Of a DNA stretch of 64,000 nt, positions 51,170 to 62,800 are shown piece after piece (positions within the stretch are counted from its first letter, which is position 1; every line of letters starts with the position of its first letter). The translations under genes were made by a program, and so were the position numbers. The stretch covers positions 3,293,501-3,357,500 of the forward strand of contig OX327703.1 in the NCBI GenBank assembly GCA_946807835.1, in the 5' to 3' direction. Under the pieces are notes generated by a model. The model was not told where the DNA came from and did not search any database. It saw only the letters and a list, made by a program, of their open reading frames with translations. Source of the stretch: Ailanthus altissimus. Lineage: Eukaryota; Streptophyta; Magnoliopsida; Sapindales; Simaroubaceae.

Positions 51170-51740
51170 CAAATCTTGTTTGCTATCCATCAGAAACTCA
51201 CAGATGAATTAGAACTAAAAATCAAATCAACAGCACACAAAACAAAAACACAGGATCAGTTACGTGGTTCAGCAGTAATGCCTACATCCACGGATCAAAC
51301 CAGCCTCAATGATGATCTTATTATTCTCAAAAGCAATTACAAGAACTGTCAAACGGGGGAGGATTACAATGAATCAATTCTCACTCAATTTGACTTAGTA
51401 ACAAGAGAGAAATTGCTTAATGAAATTGGTTAAACAATCATCCTTGTATACTCTGTGTTACACCAGCTGAAGCCAACAACTTTGTAACTACCTGCCAAGG
51501 TGGTAGCCAAGTGAACATATCCCCCAGTTGCCAGTATCAAAATTTTTCTCTTAGCAGAGTCCCAAGTGAAATCTACTCCCAGAACTAATTCTTTCGTCAT
51601 ACCTTACCTCCAATTTTAAATGAGAGAGAACTGAAGGATAATAGTTGCAATAGCTCTTCAAGGACTTCTAATCAAAACCATTAATAGCCCTTTGCTGATA
51701 TTTGCTTTTGATGACTGTAAGCCGTAAAAATTTCTATATA
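51170..51740. mobile_element. LTR-like repeat with ACGTGGTTCAGC motif (copy C)
   Basis: Contains TTACGTGGTTCAGCAGTAAT followed by GCCTACATCCACGGATC near 51260-51300, the same signature as copies A and B, then AAGCAATTACAAG and further AT-moderate sequence. Ends are uncertain and the GC-rich section of copies A and B is absent, so it may be another family sharing the motif. Confidence 0.4.
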
Positions 51741-52057
51741 ATTAGTAACCTCCAAAACCGTTTGCCCTTGATTTTTTTTTTTTACCAAGTTGGCAATATC
51801 AAGCCCTTGTTTCCTTGGGATTGGGATCTAGAAACCACCTCTTAATTAAATAACGAAATACAATTAGGAAATACTTCTACTTTCATCGAGCAAAATCCCT
51901 CCTCATCTTGTTAGTTGCCTTATAAATTTTGAAAAGAGATAACCTACCAAATTGATAAACGGTACTCTATCAAACTGGATAAACTGTCATCATAGTTACT
52001 TGTGCCTATTTTGATGGTTGTCATGAGAGGCAGGCTCAATTGATTAGCATGTTTTCA

Positions 52058-53347
52058 TTACAGGATTCGCCTGACTTTCTGCTTATTTTGGGCAATGTCA
52101 TCATCAAATTCCATATCAGGCATGGACACATCAGAACTAGTCGCTATAGTCCCCACCACATGTGCTGCTATCCTCCCTCCTGTTTCAATAGATGCAGGTG
52201 GAATTTCAGATTCTTGTATAGCTATTGTATCTGTTTGTGGGGGACATGTCATCTGATCTTCAGTCAAATTTTCTCGGACAGGTGCAGCATCCTCATCCAT
52301 AGCTGACTCTGTATCTGTAGCTACCTTCTTACTTAGCTCCACAAACTGTCCCGACATCTCATCTTTAACACCATAAGTTGAATGCCTTTGCAGTGATTCT
52401 GTTGCCTCCTCAAGTCTGACATCCTTCTCATGTCCAAGCCAACAGCTGTGAGCTCTCAGTGATGGTGGTAATTCATGGTTGAAATCAGACCATATATTTC
52501 TCTCAGGAAAGTATGTCAAGTGCTGTGCTGGAACTGTGCGGATCATAGTTTCCACACAATCAGAGCGAGTGGTCACCAAAACAACAGGTCTCAAATGATG
52601 CAGGTTTGAAATTAACAATTTAAAGTTCTCCAATTTTTCATCATTCAAGTCACACACATTATCCAGCACAATCAACAATCTCTTGCATACTTTCTCAGCA
52701 CTGCACTGAACAGCAATTGCATTTAGAACTCTTGAAAGATCAATATTCTGACCAACAGAAAACCATGACCTGAATGGAAATTGGGATTTTACCTTCTTGT
52801 CCGTGAAAATTCGGTGGGCAAGAGCAGAATTCCCAGTTCCACTCACACCTACTACGGTTAAAACTAGCACCGTGTTCACGTTGCATAGCAACACATCAGT
52901 CACAGTACTAACTGAGCTCTCAATATCTCTTTCTAAAACGGCCTGTTCAGATCTACTAGAACTCACCTGCAAAGCGGATATACTATGTTCTTCATCGTGA
53001 CCGCCAGCAGCAACTTCGCGAAGCGAATTCAAGAGCGGATTTAACCGTCCATCAATTCTCCTTAACTTGTGGTCGAATTTCAATCTTGATATCTCTGATT
53101 GAACCCAGGCATCAACTAAATCATCGACCTCAGAAATGAGGCCTTCCAGATCACTGAACAATGAGTTTCGAATTACGCTTTGGTCGGAGTCAAATCTGCC
53201 GCTCCTCGAAACCTTCTGAAGAAGGAAATGCAACTCTTTAAATCTGCGATGAAACTGTTTCAGCTCGGCGTTGTCCCAGGAACCGCCGGCGTTGGCGTCC
53301 AGTTTATCGCACACCATACTGGAGAATGACGCCAGATTACCCGCCAT
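52058..53347 (-). CDS. CC-NB protein with degenerate P-loop, no LRR
   Basis: A single-exon frame of 429 aa starting MAGNLASFSS. Residues 1-125 form an Rx-type coiled coil that aligns from its first Met with the CC of the two TIR-CC-HMA genes (shared MV-DKLD, SEI-R-FD, RIDG-L--LNS). Residues 160-292 are a partial NB-ARC: GVSGTGNSALA in place of the P-loop (Lys changed to Asn173), LLIVLDNV as kinase-2, VVLVTTRSD as RNBS-B. GLPL, ARC2 and MHD are missing, as are LRRs. Residues 300-429 are acidic and unlike known NLR parts; ESLQRHSTYGVKDEM there matches relics in introns of the TIR-CC-HMA genes. ATP binding is probably lost. It could be a helper, a decoy or a regulator, but the role is unknown. 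Confidence 0.85.
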   Translation of the reverse strand: MAGNLASFSSMVCDKLDANAGGSWDNAELKQFHRRFKELHFLLQKVSRSGRFDSDQSVIRNSLFSDLEGLISEVDDLVDAWVQSEISRLKFDHKLRRIDGRLNPLLNSLREVAAGGHDEEHSISALQVSSSRSEQAVLERDIESSVSTVTDVLLCNVNTVLVLTVVGVSGTGNSALAHRIFTDKKVKSQFPFRSWFSVGQNIDLSRVLNAIAVQCSAEKVCKRLLIVLDNVCDLNDEKLENFKLLISNLHHLRPVVLVTTRSDCVETMIRTVPAQHLTYFPERNIWSDFNHELPPSLRAHSCWLGHEKDVRLEEATESLQRHSTYGVKDEMSGQFVELSKKVATDTESAMDEDAAPVRENLTEDQMTCPPQTDTIAIQESEIPPASIETGGRIAAHVVGTIATSSDVSMPDMEFDDDIAQNKQKVRRIL

Positions 53348-53479
53348 TAATGAGTATCAAAAATCAAGAACACTCAGCAAAACCCAACGGAAGAACAAGA
53401 AGAAGAAATGACAGCCGTTTGATTTTGCTTTTGCAGAAGTAGGGATTGCTTAGAACGATTGACTTGGTTCCAGACTTGA

Positions 53480-56400
53480 TGAGCATAAAAAATTTATAGA
53501 AACCGGACCTCCCAGGAGTTTTGTCTGATCTGAGAAATTTATGTAATTATTCTTTTTTTTATAAAAAAAATTGATAATAATAATCTCTGATTACGCAAAC
53601 AAGATAAATTTGTCCTAATAAATTTATTTAATTGTAATTAAACCATGAAAACCCATATAAGGACAAAAAAAAATGTCCTCTGTTTGGTACAATTGTTCTT
53701 ACTTTCTTAGATTGTATCTTCTAAAAAAACCATAGAAAAACTTCTTAGACGTAATTGCACAAGTACAAATTTTAATTTATCTTTACATGCGTAAATGAAA
53801 ATAAAGGTAAAGGTACACGAGTAACGCTATTTTTCTCAACTAATATTTTAAATTAATATGCTAATTAATTATTAAGTAATAAAAAGTGTAATTTTTAAAT
53901 AATATTATTTAATAATTGTTAGACTAAAGTAAAAAAGAATTATTTAATGCATTTTTAGAGACAAAAAATTTTAAAATATTAATTAAAATATGTAACATTA
54001 TTTAAATTAAATTAAAAGTAATATTATATATTTTAAATTATATTTTAAATTATATAAAAATAATAATATGTCAAGTAATTATTAAATAATAAAATAATAT
54101 AAATTTTAAAATTACTCATTACATTATTTTTTTATTTAATAATTATTTCAAACATTATTTTTTATATAATTTAAAATTTAATTAAAAATACCTAGCATTG
54201 TTCTTAAATTAATTATATATAAGTTTCTGTTATGATAAAAATGGGAGTTGTGTTTTGTTTTTTTTTAACCTGTTTAACTATAAGTCTGCCAAAGTTAAAA
54301 CAGTTCATGAATGAGGTTAGTGAACTAGATTCATTTCATAGATTTTGTAGGCCTTGCGCGGAAGGCGACCACGACAATGGAGGCGGCGATAATAGCGGCT
54401 GCAAAGACTGCCGAGTGGATAATAAATAAATTTATTTTTATTATTATTAGTCATTCTTTTAGTGTAAATGCTCACATATTTTAAATGAAAATATAATTCA
54501 AATAATGTAGTAGAAACTTAAATCATAATATGTAATTAAAAAATAAAGTAATTTACTATTTACGGCAAATGCCACATCAATTAAGTATTTAATATCTTAA
54601 TTATGTAATGTAAATATAACATTACTGATAAAATATAATGTCGATATCATTTATTTCGAGTAAGTCTATTTATTTTTAAAGTGATCATTCGAATTCATCT
54701 CAATGACATTGTGTGAGTATTGTTCAAATCATAAATATAAAATTAAAAAAAATTTGAAGACTTAAATGTAATGAACAGGACTCATAATGAATTCGGAAGA
54801 TCCCTTTCAGAATGAATTCGGGAAATCTCTTTCGGAATGAACAGACTTTTTGTATTACTTCAGTCATATTTGAATTTTAAGACATATAAATACCAAGTAT
54901 TTGATAATTGAAGGTGTGCTTTAATTTTAGTTCATTAACTACCTTATGTCTAGTTGCATATTTAAAATTACGTTAATTTAAGTCACTTAAAATTTATATA
55001 AAAAAATTTGTGTTAAAAATATAATATCACATGTTTTGAAAATATATTAGTACTTTTTTTTTTTTTTTAAGATTTGAGAAGTTAAAAAAAGTGCGGCGAC
55101 ATGGAGATAAAACAAAATTTTGTTGAGGAGGGGCAAAGGTTAGGAGTTATTATACAACCAAATCATCCATCGATCTTAACTCAAAGCTCAACAAAATTGA
55201 TTCTTTTAAATCTTGAAGTTTCAAATGCCGTCTCTTCGGCGATGATGTCATGGAAAAACACCGTGCTTATATCACAAATATGAAATATATATATATATAT
55301 GCGTGCGGGGAAGAAGATCACGGCATCATATATAATATCTTACATAAATTTTAAATGATGTATATTTAATAATTAAGATTAAAATTTATATTTTATATTA
55401 TATATATAATTATGGATGTCTAGTTGCAGCTGAACTATAAATATATATTAATCTAATGATTTAAAATTATATAAAATAATATGTTAAAAAGAGTTAGTGT
55501 CATATATCTTACCTATGTCTTTGCGTGTGTATATATATATATATATGTGTGTGTGTATGATAGAAATTATGATATTATATTTTTAATATAATGTCTTATA
55601 TAATTATTGAATTGCTAAATTAATACATAGTTAACAGTTTATATTAAATTTTAAATATATATTAATTATAATACATTAATCACGTATGTTTGGTTGTAAT
55701 TGATTATAGATATGCACTAATTTAACGGTTTAAAAATTATATAAAATATTATATAAAAATTATAATATCATAAATTCCGTAAAACATATATGCATATATA
55801 TATATATATATATTAGTAATTTTGTATAACATATCATCACATGTAATAGCAACGCATGTGATTCACAAGCTCCAAATTAATTTCTTTTTCGTCTTTGCTC
55901 CATCACATGGACTTTGTGAAGAAGTGAAATTGAATTATTATTTATATTTTAATTATTTAATTGTTATTCTATATAAGTAAAAAAAATTCACTTTAAATCA
56001 TTCTCTCTATTTGAAACAAATCATTCTCTATTTGAAACGGATAATAATTTTTAATTTAATTAAAACTTAATTAAATCACACTTTAATTTAAATTCATATA
56101 TTTATATTCTAATATGAATTATAATTTATACATTATAAATAAACATACACTATTAACTTATAATTCATTCAATCATTCCTTATTCAATTAAAATACATAT
56201 ACATATTTTACACTCAATCATTCATTATTCCATTAAAATACACATACATATTCTACACTCAAAACTCATAATTCATATTCAATCAATTTTATGCTCATAA
56301 TTCATATTCAATCAATTTTATTTATTTTATATATATTCATCACACTTCTACTTGTCTTTGAAATACTCCTTTCACACAACATTCTCTCTTTTTGCTTAAA

Positions 56401-56550
56401 TATTAATTTAAATATCAAAGTATTTTAATTTATCGTTCCTCAAACATGTTAAATCCATTAAATTTATCATTATAATTATAATTTATTAAATATGTTAAAG
56501 TACTTTTCATCATGTAATAAGAATTGAGATAGAAGTCACCACTCCTCAAA
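53480..56550. other. AT-rich intergenic region with fold-back and tandem repeats
   Basis: No supported gene. AT-rich fold-back words like those at 26.9-27.5 kb occur at 53840-54200. Between 55290 and 55815 three diverged units of about 250 bp each include an (AT)n tract followed by TATAAAATA-rich sequence. Short frames at 54232-54429 and 55101-55283 have no recognised domain. Confidence 0.45.
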
Positions 56551-56779
56551 TGGGATGATCATTGCAATGCTACTACTATTTCACCAAATTTATCATTATA
56601 TAACGAGAGAGAAGAAGTTATGACAACAAAAGAGTACCGATATCCCTTATTGACTAATCCCATATCTTTAATTATTAGCAAATAAAATGCCACAATTTTA
56701 ATTAAAAAAAATAAGAGCCCATTTCTTTTATTATTATCTTCACGATAAATATCATCATTCGAGCATAGTATCACAAAAT

Positions 56780-57322
56780 TTAGTTTTTATCTTTCAAGAG
56801 CTGATGAGAATGAACAACACAGAGCGTCCATACCGTTAACCTCTCGGATTCTTCCTTGTTTTGATTTGCAGGTTGACTCTCGAGAAGCATGTACTCCTTC
56901 ATGAGCCATCGAGTCCTCACTGGTTCAGATGTTTGATCATTTTTCCTGTAGTAAGCCAGCGATGTCTTCATAGCAACTGGTTTTCCATCCCCGTCTTTAA
57001 TGTGAGACGACTTCCCCATTGTCTTCCAGAATCCACCTGCGGCTTGTCTGTTGACATTCCCCCCTTTCATATTCTTGTGAGTGAAGAAGTACATTTTGTC
57101 GTGACCAGAATCATGTGCTAAATTTGGCAGCTCTGAAGGTTCATGTTCATAAACCTCCAAGTCTTTGATGAAGTGAAAATCTCCTCCATCAGTAAAACCA
57201 GACACCTTCCTCGTTAAGTAGTGAAACACTAGTTGTTCATCACTTGGATCAAATACCACACCAGGTGGGATACTTTCCTGAGATTTTGCAATAGGATTGG
57301 TAAATAATGAAGCCATATCCAT
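56780..57322 (-). CDS. NAC-domain protein or NAC exon of the adjacent CNL
   Basis: An open frame with its ATG at 57322 gives 180 aa and a complete NAC domain: IPPGVVFDPSDEQLVFHYL, FHFIKDLEVYEHEPSELP, KMYFFTHKN, GGFWKTMGKSSHI, GKPVAMKTSLAYYRK, TRWLMKEYML and WTLCVVHS, with only a few residues after the domain. NAC proteins are plant transcription factors with a long activation tail, which is missing here, and the usual NAC introns are absent. The frame contains a phase-0 acceptor-like TCTCAG|GAA (exon start 57277) just before the NAC core and lies downstream of the CNL linker exons on the same strand. It could be a small stand-alone gene or an integrated NAC exon; I cannot decide from sequence alone. 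Confidence 0.75.
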   Translation of the reverse strand: MDMASLFTNPIAKSQESIPPGVVFDPSDEQLVFHYLTRKVSGFTDGGDFHFIKDLEVYEHEPSELPNLAHDSGHDKMYFFTHKNMKGGNVNRQAAGGFWKTMGKSSHIKDGDGKPVAMKTSLAYYRKNDQTSEPVRTRWLMKEYMLLESQPANQNKEESERLTVWTLCVVHSHQLLKDKN

Positions 57323-58114
57323 GGAAATAAACAATTCAAAGAATGCACATCATCTTTTTTCGAACAAACCTCAACCTAACAAGAGTTACCAAACTCATGC
57401 TCTGATTATTTTTATCATTTTATTGTCGTTCAATTATTATTCTTTTTTTGGTTGAATTGTAATGTCAAATATATGTTGAGTTAATAAATTATAAATTTAT
57501 CATGTAATTTTATGGGCAAGTAGATGTTTTAAATTATGAGTTTAGAAAATTAACATTATCATATGAAATATAGATTTATAATAAACAGATGACTAGGTAA
57601 ACATAATGGATATGGGTAAACATTGTCCCATTTGATAATTCCCATGCCCACCCCTGTTCAGCAAAGAGGAAGGTTTAGGGGTTGATGATGAAATTCAGGC
57701 GTGGGTATGCAGAATGCTCTACCCACCCATATCCACCATCTTATCATCCCTACTAATATCTAGAAAGGTGATTCTCAATTTTCACGCGTCTTCCAATGTT
57801 ATGAAGTAGCATATTTATTTCATGGCGCAACCACGTATGAATGGAGTTGAAAGCATTGAGTGAGATACATCTCACGTTGAAGCAAACTGCTTAACTTTTA
57901 TCATATTAAAATTAAGTTAATACTATTTATGAATACTAAAGGATGAAGGTAAGTATAATGCTATTCCAAAAGATGAAGCTACCACATTTCATATCTATTT
58001 CTTTATTTATGCATATAAAAGAAAATAATAAAGGTGAAAGAAAAAATTGTTATTTACCATGAATTTCTTTTTTCTTTTAAATAAGGACCTGTATTAGAAA
58101 ATGGTGAATCATAC
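57323..58114. other. spacer between NAC frame and linker exons
   Basis: No gene recognised. If the NAC frame is spliced to the CNL, this is its last intron. No HMA exon was found here on either strand, unlike at the equivalent place of the CNL-HMA gene. Confidence 0.4.
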
Positions 58115-59010
58115 CAGGATTTTTTGGCTACCGAAGAGACTGGTGGATCGTTTGTCGCTGCTAGTAGCTTCAGCAAGAGAGAATGAGGAAGGATCTACCT
58201 GTGCTTGCGGGGATGGAGATTGCAACAAGAGACTAAGAGATCAATATCACTTGCAATTTATGGTTAAGAAGTTAAAAATATAAAATGAATTTATGTTTTA
58301 AAAGAAATTAACAATCGTGAGTAGAACAAACTGTTGTTTACACAAAAAAAGAAAAAAAGGAGATGTACATAAACACTGATAAATACTACCTGGGTTTTGT
58401 GGCTGCCAAAGAGATTGGGGGCTAGTTTATCTGAGGTAGTAGCTTCAGCCTGAGAGAATGAGGGAAAGTCTCCTAACGGCAATGGGGACAGCCACTGCAA
58501 CAAGAGCAATTGACAAGAGATCAATATGATTTAGAGATACGGTTAAGTGAAAGATATCTTATACTTTAATATTTTGATGGAAATTAACAAAGGCGAGGAT
58601 AGCAATTGCAACAAGAGAGACAGACAAAAGATCAATATGATTACGTAGTTAAGTTTAAGAAGTAAAAGGTATCTTATGTTGTAATTTTTTGAAGGAAATT
58701 AACAAAGGTGAGAATAGCAATTGCAACAAGACAGACCAAGGAAAGATCAATATGATTAAGTAGTTAAGATTAAGTATTAGATAATTGATATTGTTATATG
58801 TTCTGAAAGAAAAGAACTAAGGTGTTGTTTACACCCCAAGAAAAAAAGAAAAGACTTGCACATAGATAATCATGAATCATACTCGGTTTTCATGGCTCCC
58901 AAAGAGATTGGGGAAGAGTTTGTTGGTGGTACTAGCTTCAGCAAAAGATAATGAGGAAGAGTCTATTGACCAGCACTGGGATGGCAACTGAAACAAGAGA
59001 GGATGAGAAT
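58115..59010 (-). repeat. array of duplicated linker exons
   Basis: Three copies of the Ser/Pro linker exon lie in tandem on the minus strand. Copy at 58987-58883 (acceptor TTGTTTCAG, donor GTATGA) is 105 bp; copy at 58494-58390 (TTGTTGCAG, GTAGTA) is 105 bp and reads PSFSQAEATTSDKL...NLFGSHKTQ; both are open and phase 0. A third copy ends at 58115 (GTATG donor); its ancestral acceptor would put it out of phase, though CACAG at 58199-58203 restores it with 28 codons. Two further partial copies of the acceptor region lie near 58600-58650 and 58715-58755. They follow the CNL gene at 59855 in the same orientation. Confidence 0.7.
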
Positions 59011-59854
59011 AGAACAATATGAATATTTTTTTAATAAGATAAACCAAAAAAAATGTATATCAATGATGTGAAGTACCAAAATGGACAAAGTCTACTAAAC
59101 CATCCAAAAAATTAGTAAGAGGTATCAAAGTATTTTAAAATAACAGAAACTTTGTGCTATGTCTTCCACAAAAACAGCCTCAAATGCCTACAGCAAAAAC
59201 TAATCTATAGATGAGCGACTATCTGAGGGCCCCCTCCTAACTCAAACCACAATATAAAAAAGAAGTATCTTGAAAAGCATTGGCAACAGAAGCCCAAAGA
59301 GATACATTTCTGTTATCTTATATATTTAAATGTTTGTGCTTTAGTTTTGTCCAATAGGTTTTGAGTTGGTTGATTAAATGGGTTGGATAAAAGTTGAATG
59401 TGTTTTTTGAGCCAGTTCAGTTTGGATATAACCAGATTTCTGTAGGAAAATAGACCAACTATTCCAGATGCTTTGAGTTTTCATATTCTAAATATGAGCT
59501 AATGCACCAACTTACCAAATAATCATATTTAATTTGGTTTTGTCTGTTTGTATTAGATTTCTAACATACTTTGGAAGCAGAGGTATTAGTCTCAATAATA
59601 CTAGTAAATTCATTTATTATCTGCAGTTACATTGTTGAAGAATCCCCATCAAAGGCACTAGTGGACAATATTTGAGAGATGAATTGCAACCTAAAGCTAT
59701 TTTACCTCAAAAAAAAAAAAGGAAGATAAAAAGATGAGGTCACAAGGATATAGAATTGTCTAATATCTAGCAACGGGTGCTTTGTAAGTTTTATCATTAG
59801 AACTACATTACCAAGCGTGAAAAGAATTGACATCTGCAGCAAAGTTATTCATAC
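58988..59854 (-). other. intron-like region after the third LRR exon
   Basis: The right part (about 59500-59840) aligns with 39900-40290 in the CNL-HMA gene, so the two CNL genes share their intron as well as their exons. Nothing coding was recognised. Confidence 0.45.
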
Positions 59855-62800
59855 CTTATTCATATTTAACTGCTGTATGGTTGTATTAAGGTCACCCTCC
59901 CAGCACCCTTTATCTAGTCCCCAATTTTGTCGTACCTCTTGTAACCTTGGGGTACTTAAGACTCCGCGAGAGAAAATCTTCATCATGTGACACTCTATCA
60001 CAAATAAATCTTCCAAAGATGGGAATTTGAAGGTGTGATTGCCGGAGCAGAAGCATGCGAGACTTTCTAAACGTTCAAGTGATAACCACTTCAATTTGCT
60101 GAAAACAATCTCATCTTCTGCTACATCTCCCTCATTTGATATTATTTCTGTCATCAAATTACAGCCATCTACCCTCAGTTTCACAAGACGCACCAAACTT
60201 TTGGCTGTGGACGGGGTTACTAAGTTTTTCAATCCTTTGCAATACCATACTTCCAAAGTTGTTAGGCTCTCGAAAGATGTTGAGGGTGGCACTAGACTTA
60301 TCAAATTGTCACACCACCACACTTCTAACATTTCAAGATTTTGAACAACTGAGTCTAGTTTGGAGTCTTGTTTCCATATGTGCATCAAATCAGAAAGTTC
60401 CCACAGCTTTAAACTTTTTATCTTTGTAAATGTCCCAGCATGCTTCTCAACCTCTCCATATGAGAATAACTCGTTGTATGAACTCCCTCTTAGTTCAAGC
60501 TTTTCCAGATTGGGATATCTATTAAGCAAAGCAATTCCAAATTTTTCTGATTTATCATTCATGACATGAAGAATTTTAAGGTCTCGAAAAAGGTGTTTTC
60601 CAGACTGGCCCTGGCATATCATGCTGATGTCCTTTCCGCTCAATTTCAATTCCTTCAAGTTGGGAACCTGGAGACCAGGGGGACAAAGGTGAATTGGAGT
60701 TCGCACAAACAATTTCACAGAATATACAGTAATTTTAATATATCCTTAGAAGAAAAAGGAAGAAAATGTTGATACGTCACGCCTAACATGGCAAAATGTT
60801 TTCATATAAAACCGGCTAGACTAGAAAGAAAAATAAAGGGAAAAAAACCATAAAAATCCAAAAGCAATTTAGCATAAGATTTTCCCTACTTATTCTTCTA
60901 TTGTCCTATAATTTGGACCAAAGGAAAAGCGATCAAGATTAATGTGTTTTCCTTCTTTTCACTTCCTTCCTCCTTATAAAATAGTAATTCAATTTGCATA
61001 ACTCTATATCAAAATACTTAGAGAAACATTAATTCCAAATGAATCCAATATTTTAAAATATAATCTATCACTTAATGTTAGGAGATTTTGGAAAGAAAAT
61101 CCAAACAAAACAAACTGGCGGTTACTATGATCTTCTATTCTAAATTTTGATTTCCCAAATAAAGAAAGATGTCAAGGGTCTAAAAACCTTGCTTGTTGAT
61201 AAGCAATTGCAAAAGTCAACCCATCATAAGCTAGTCCAGATTATTTTCCAAAAACCTTATATAGGAGTGATATTTAACAAAATTCATTAGTCTCTAAACA
61301 ATGAACGTGCCTAATGATAACTTCTACACTGTATGCAAACTAAGTGTCCATAATTAAGATTAACATGCATTTAACTTGACAAGTAATCCACTAAATCCTT
61401 AACATTCTAGAAACTTGAATATAATATGACCATAATATTGACCAACATAGCTGTGCTACAATTTTGTGTAACTTGAGTGTGGCAATGAAGCAATAATTCA
61501 CCCTTCTGTAGTTTCTGTAAATATATATGATCCCATACCTCATCAACCGAGAAGAGGGCTCCCTGTACTGGAATTTCAAGTTGGCCCTCCTTATTACTTT
61601 CCAGGAAGCTAAGAAATTCTGAAGTGAATATCTTTACTTTGTGACAACCATATACCTCCAATTTTTTTAATGATGGCCATTCCATAGTATGCATCCCAGG
61701 ATAGAATGTTCTAAGTTCTGATAGGTTCCAGAGTTTCAGGAAGGTCACTCTCGGAAACAAAAGTTTAGAAATTGTTTCTGCTCCTCTTTCCTTTGCAACA
61801 ATCTCCTCCAAAGCTGTGCAGTAGCATATCTCAAGATGTTGGAGCTGGACAAAATTACTAACTATCGAAGATGTAAACAAATATTTTAATTTATCACAGC
61901 TATGCACAATCAAACGTGTTAGATTTTGAAAGCACGAAGCCAATGCTGCAGGTTCGTTGTGCCAAAGCTTTTCACTACTAATCGCACAAAGTTCCAAGGT
62001 CTCCAAGTTTGGGAACACAACCTGCAGAAAAAGTTATTGTTTCAATTTATTTCACAGAAATAAAATAAAAAAATTTTATCATGGACATGTAGCCTGCCTT
62101 AAGGACTAAGAATCTCTGCATTCTTCTGTAATAACCTAACATTCACCTTCCCCATACATAAGCTTATTCGAACTAAAAAACCAGTCTTCCTAGTTTTAAA
62201 AGTAATAGAATCAAGCCTGTAATGAAGCTCATACTTTTTTGATAGGATTACTTTATAGCAACCTGAAGTTTTAACCGTAAATACTTGAACAATTAACACA
62301 AAGAATAAAAAGAAACATATTGATGGTGATGCATACAATATCATACGGGAGCCACTAAAGAGAAAAACCTTCAAGTGTTATAGGAAATGCTAGTGATTAG
62401 TCCATAAACTAGGGGTCGATTATTTTTAAAATTATTATTTGAGTCCAATTTAGTATTCTTATTCTAGGGTTATTATTCTCACTGAGTCATAATTTTAAGA
62501 AAAGTTTAGATTCTAAACTTATTAGGATTTATTATTCTGTACTAACACTGTTTATTTAGAATTAGGTAAGCTTTTTAGTATAAATAAATTTGTTATGTGA
62601 ACTTTTCAATACATAATATCATTAATATATCAGTCTACTTCCCAATTGAGAGTTATCTTACCCCTTTGTGAGTGTTTTATCTCATAGATCCAAGACATAC
62701 GCTAAATCGATATCTAGTATCACTTCTAGTGCTTAGTCAGTACAAAACCCCAAGTGGAACCTAAAGGATAAATTGAATTTATGGTACTTAAGAAAATAGT

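Noticed and set aside
54232..54429. 65-aa frame with hydrophobic start and four late Cys
   Set aside because: It resembles a small secreted Cys-rich peptide only superficially. No family pattern, and it sits in AT-rich repeat sequence.
58115..59010. CRISPR-like array
   Set aside because: The repeats are diverged duplicated exons and introns of uneven spacing in a plant genome, not short direct repeats with unique spacers.
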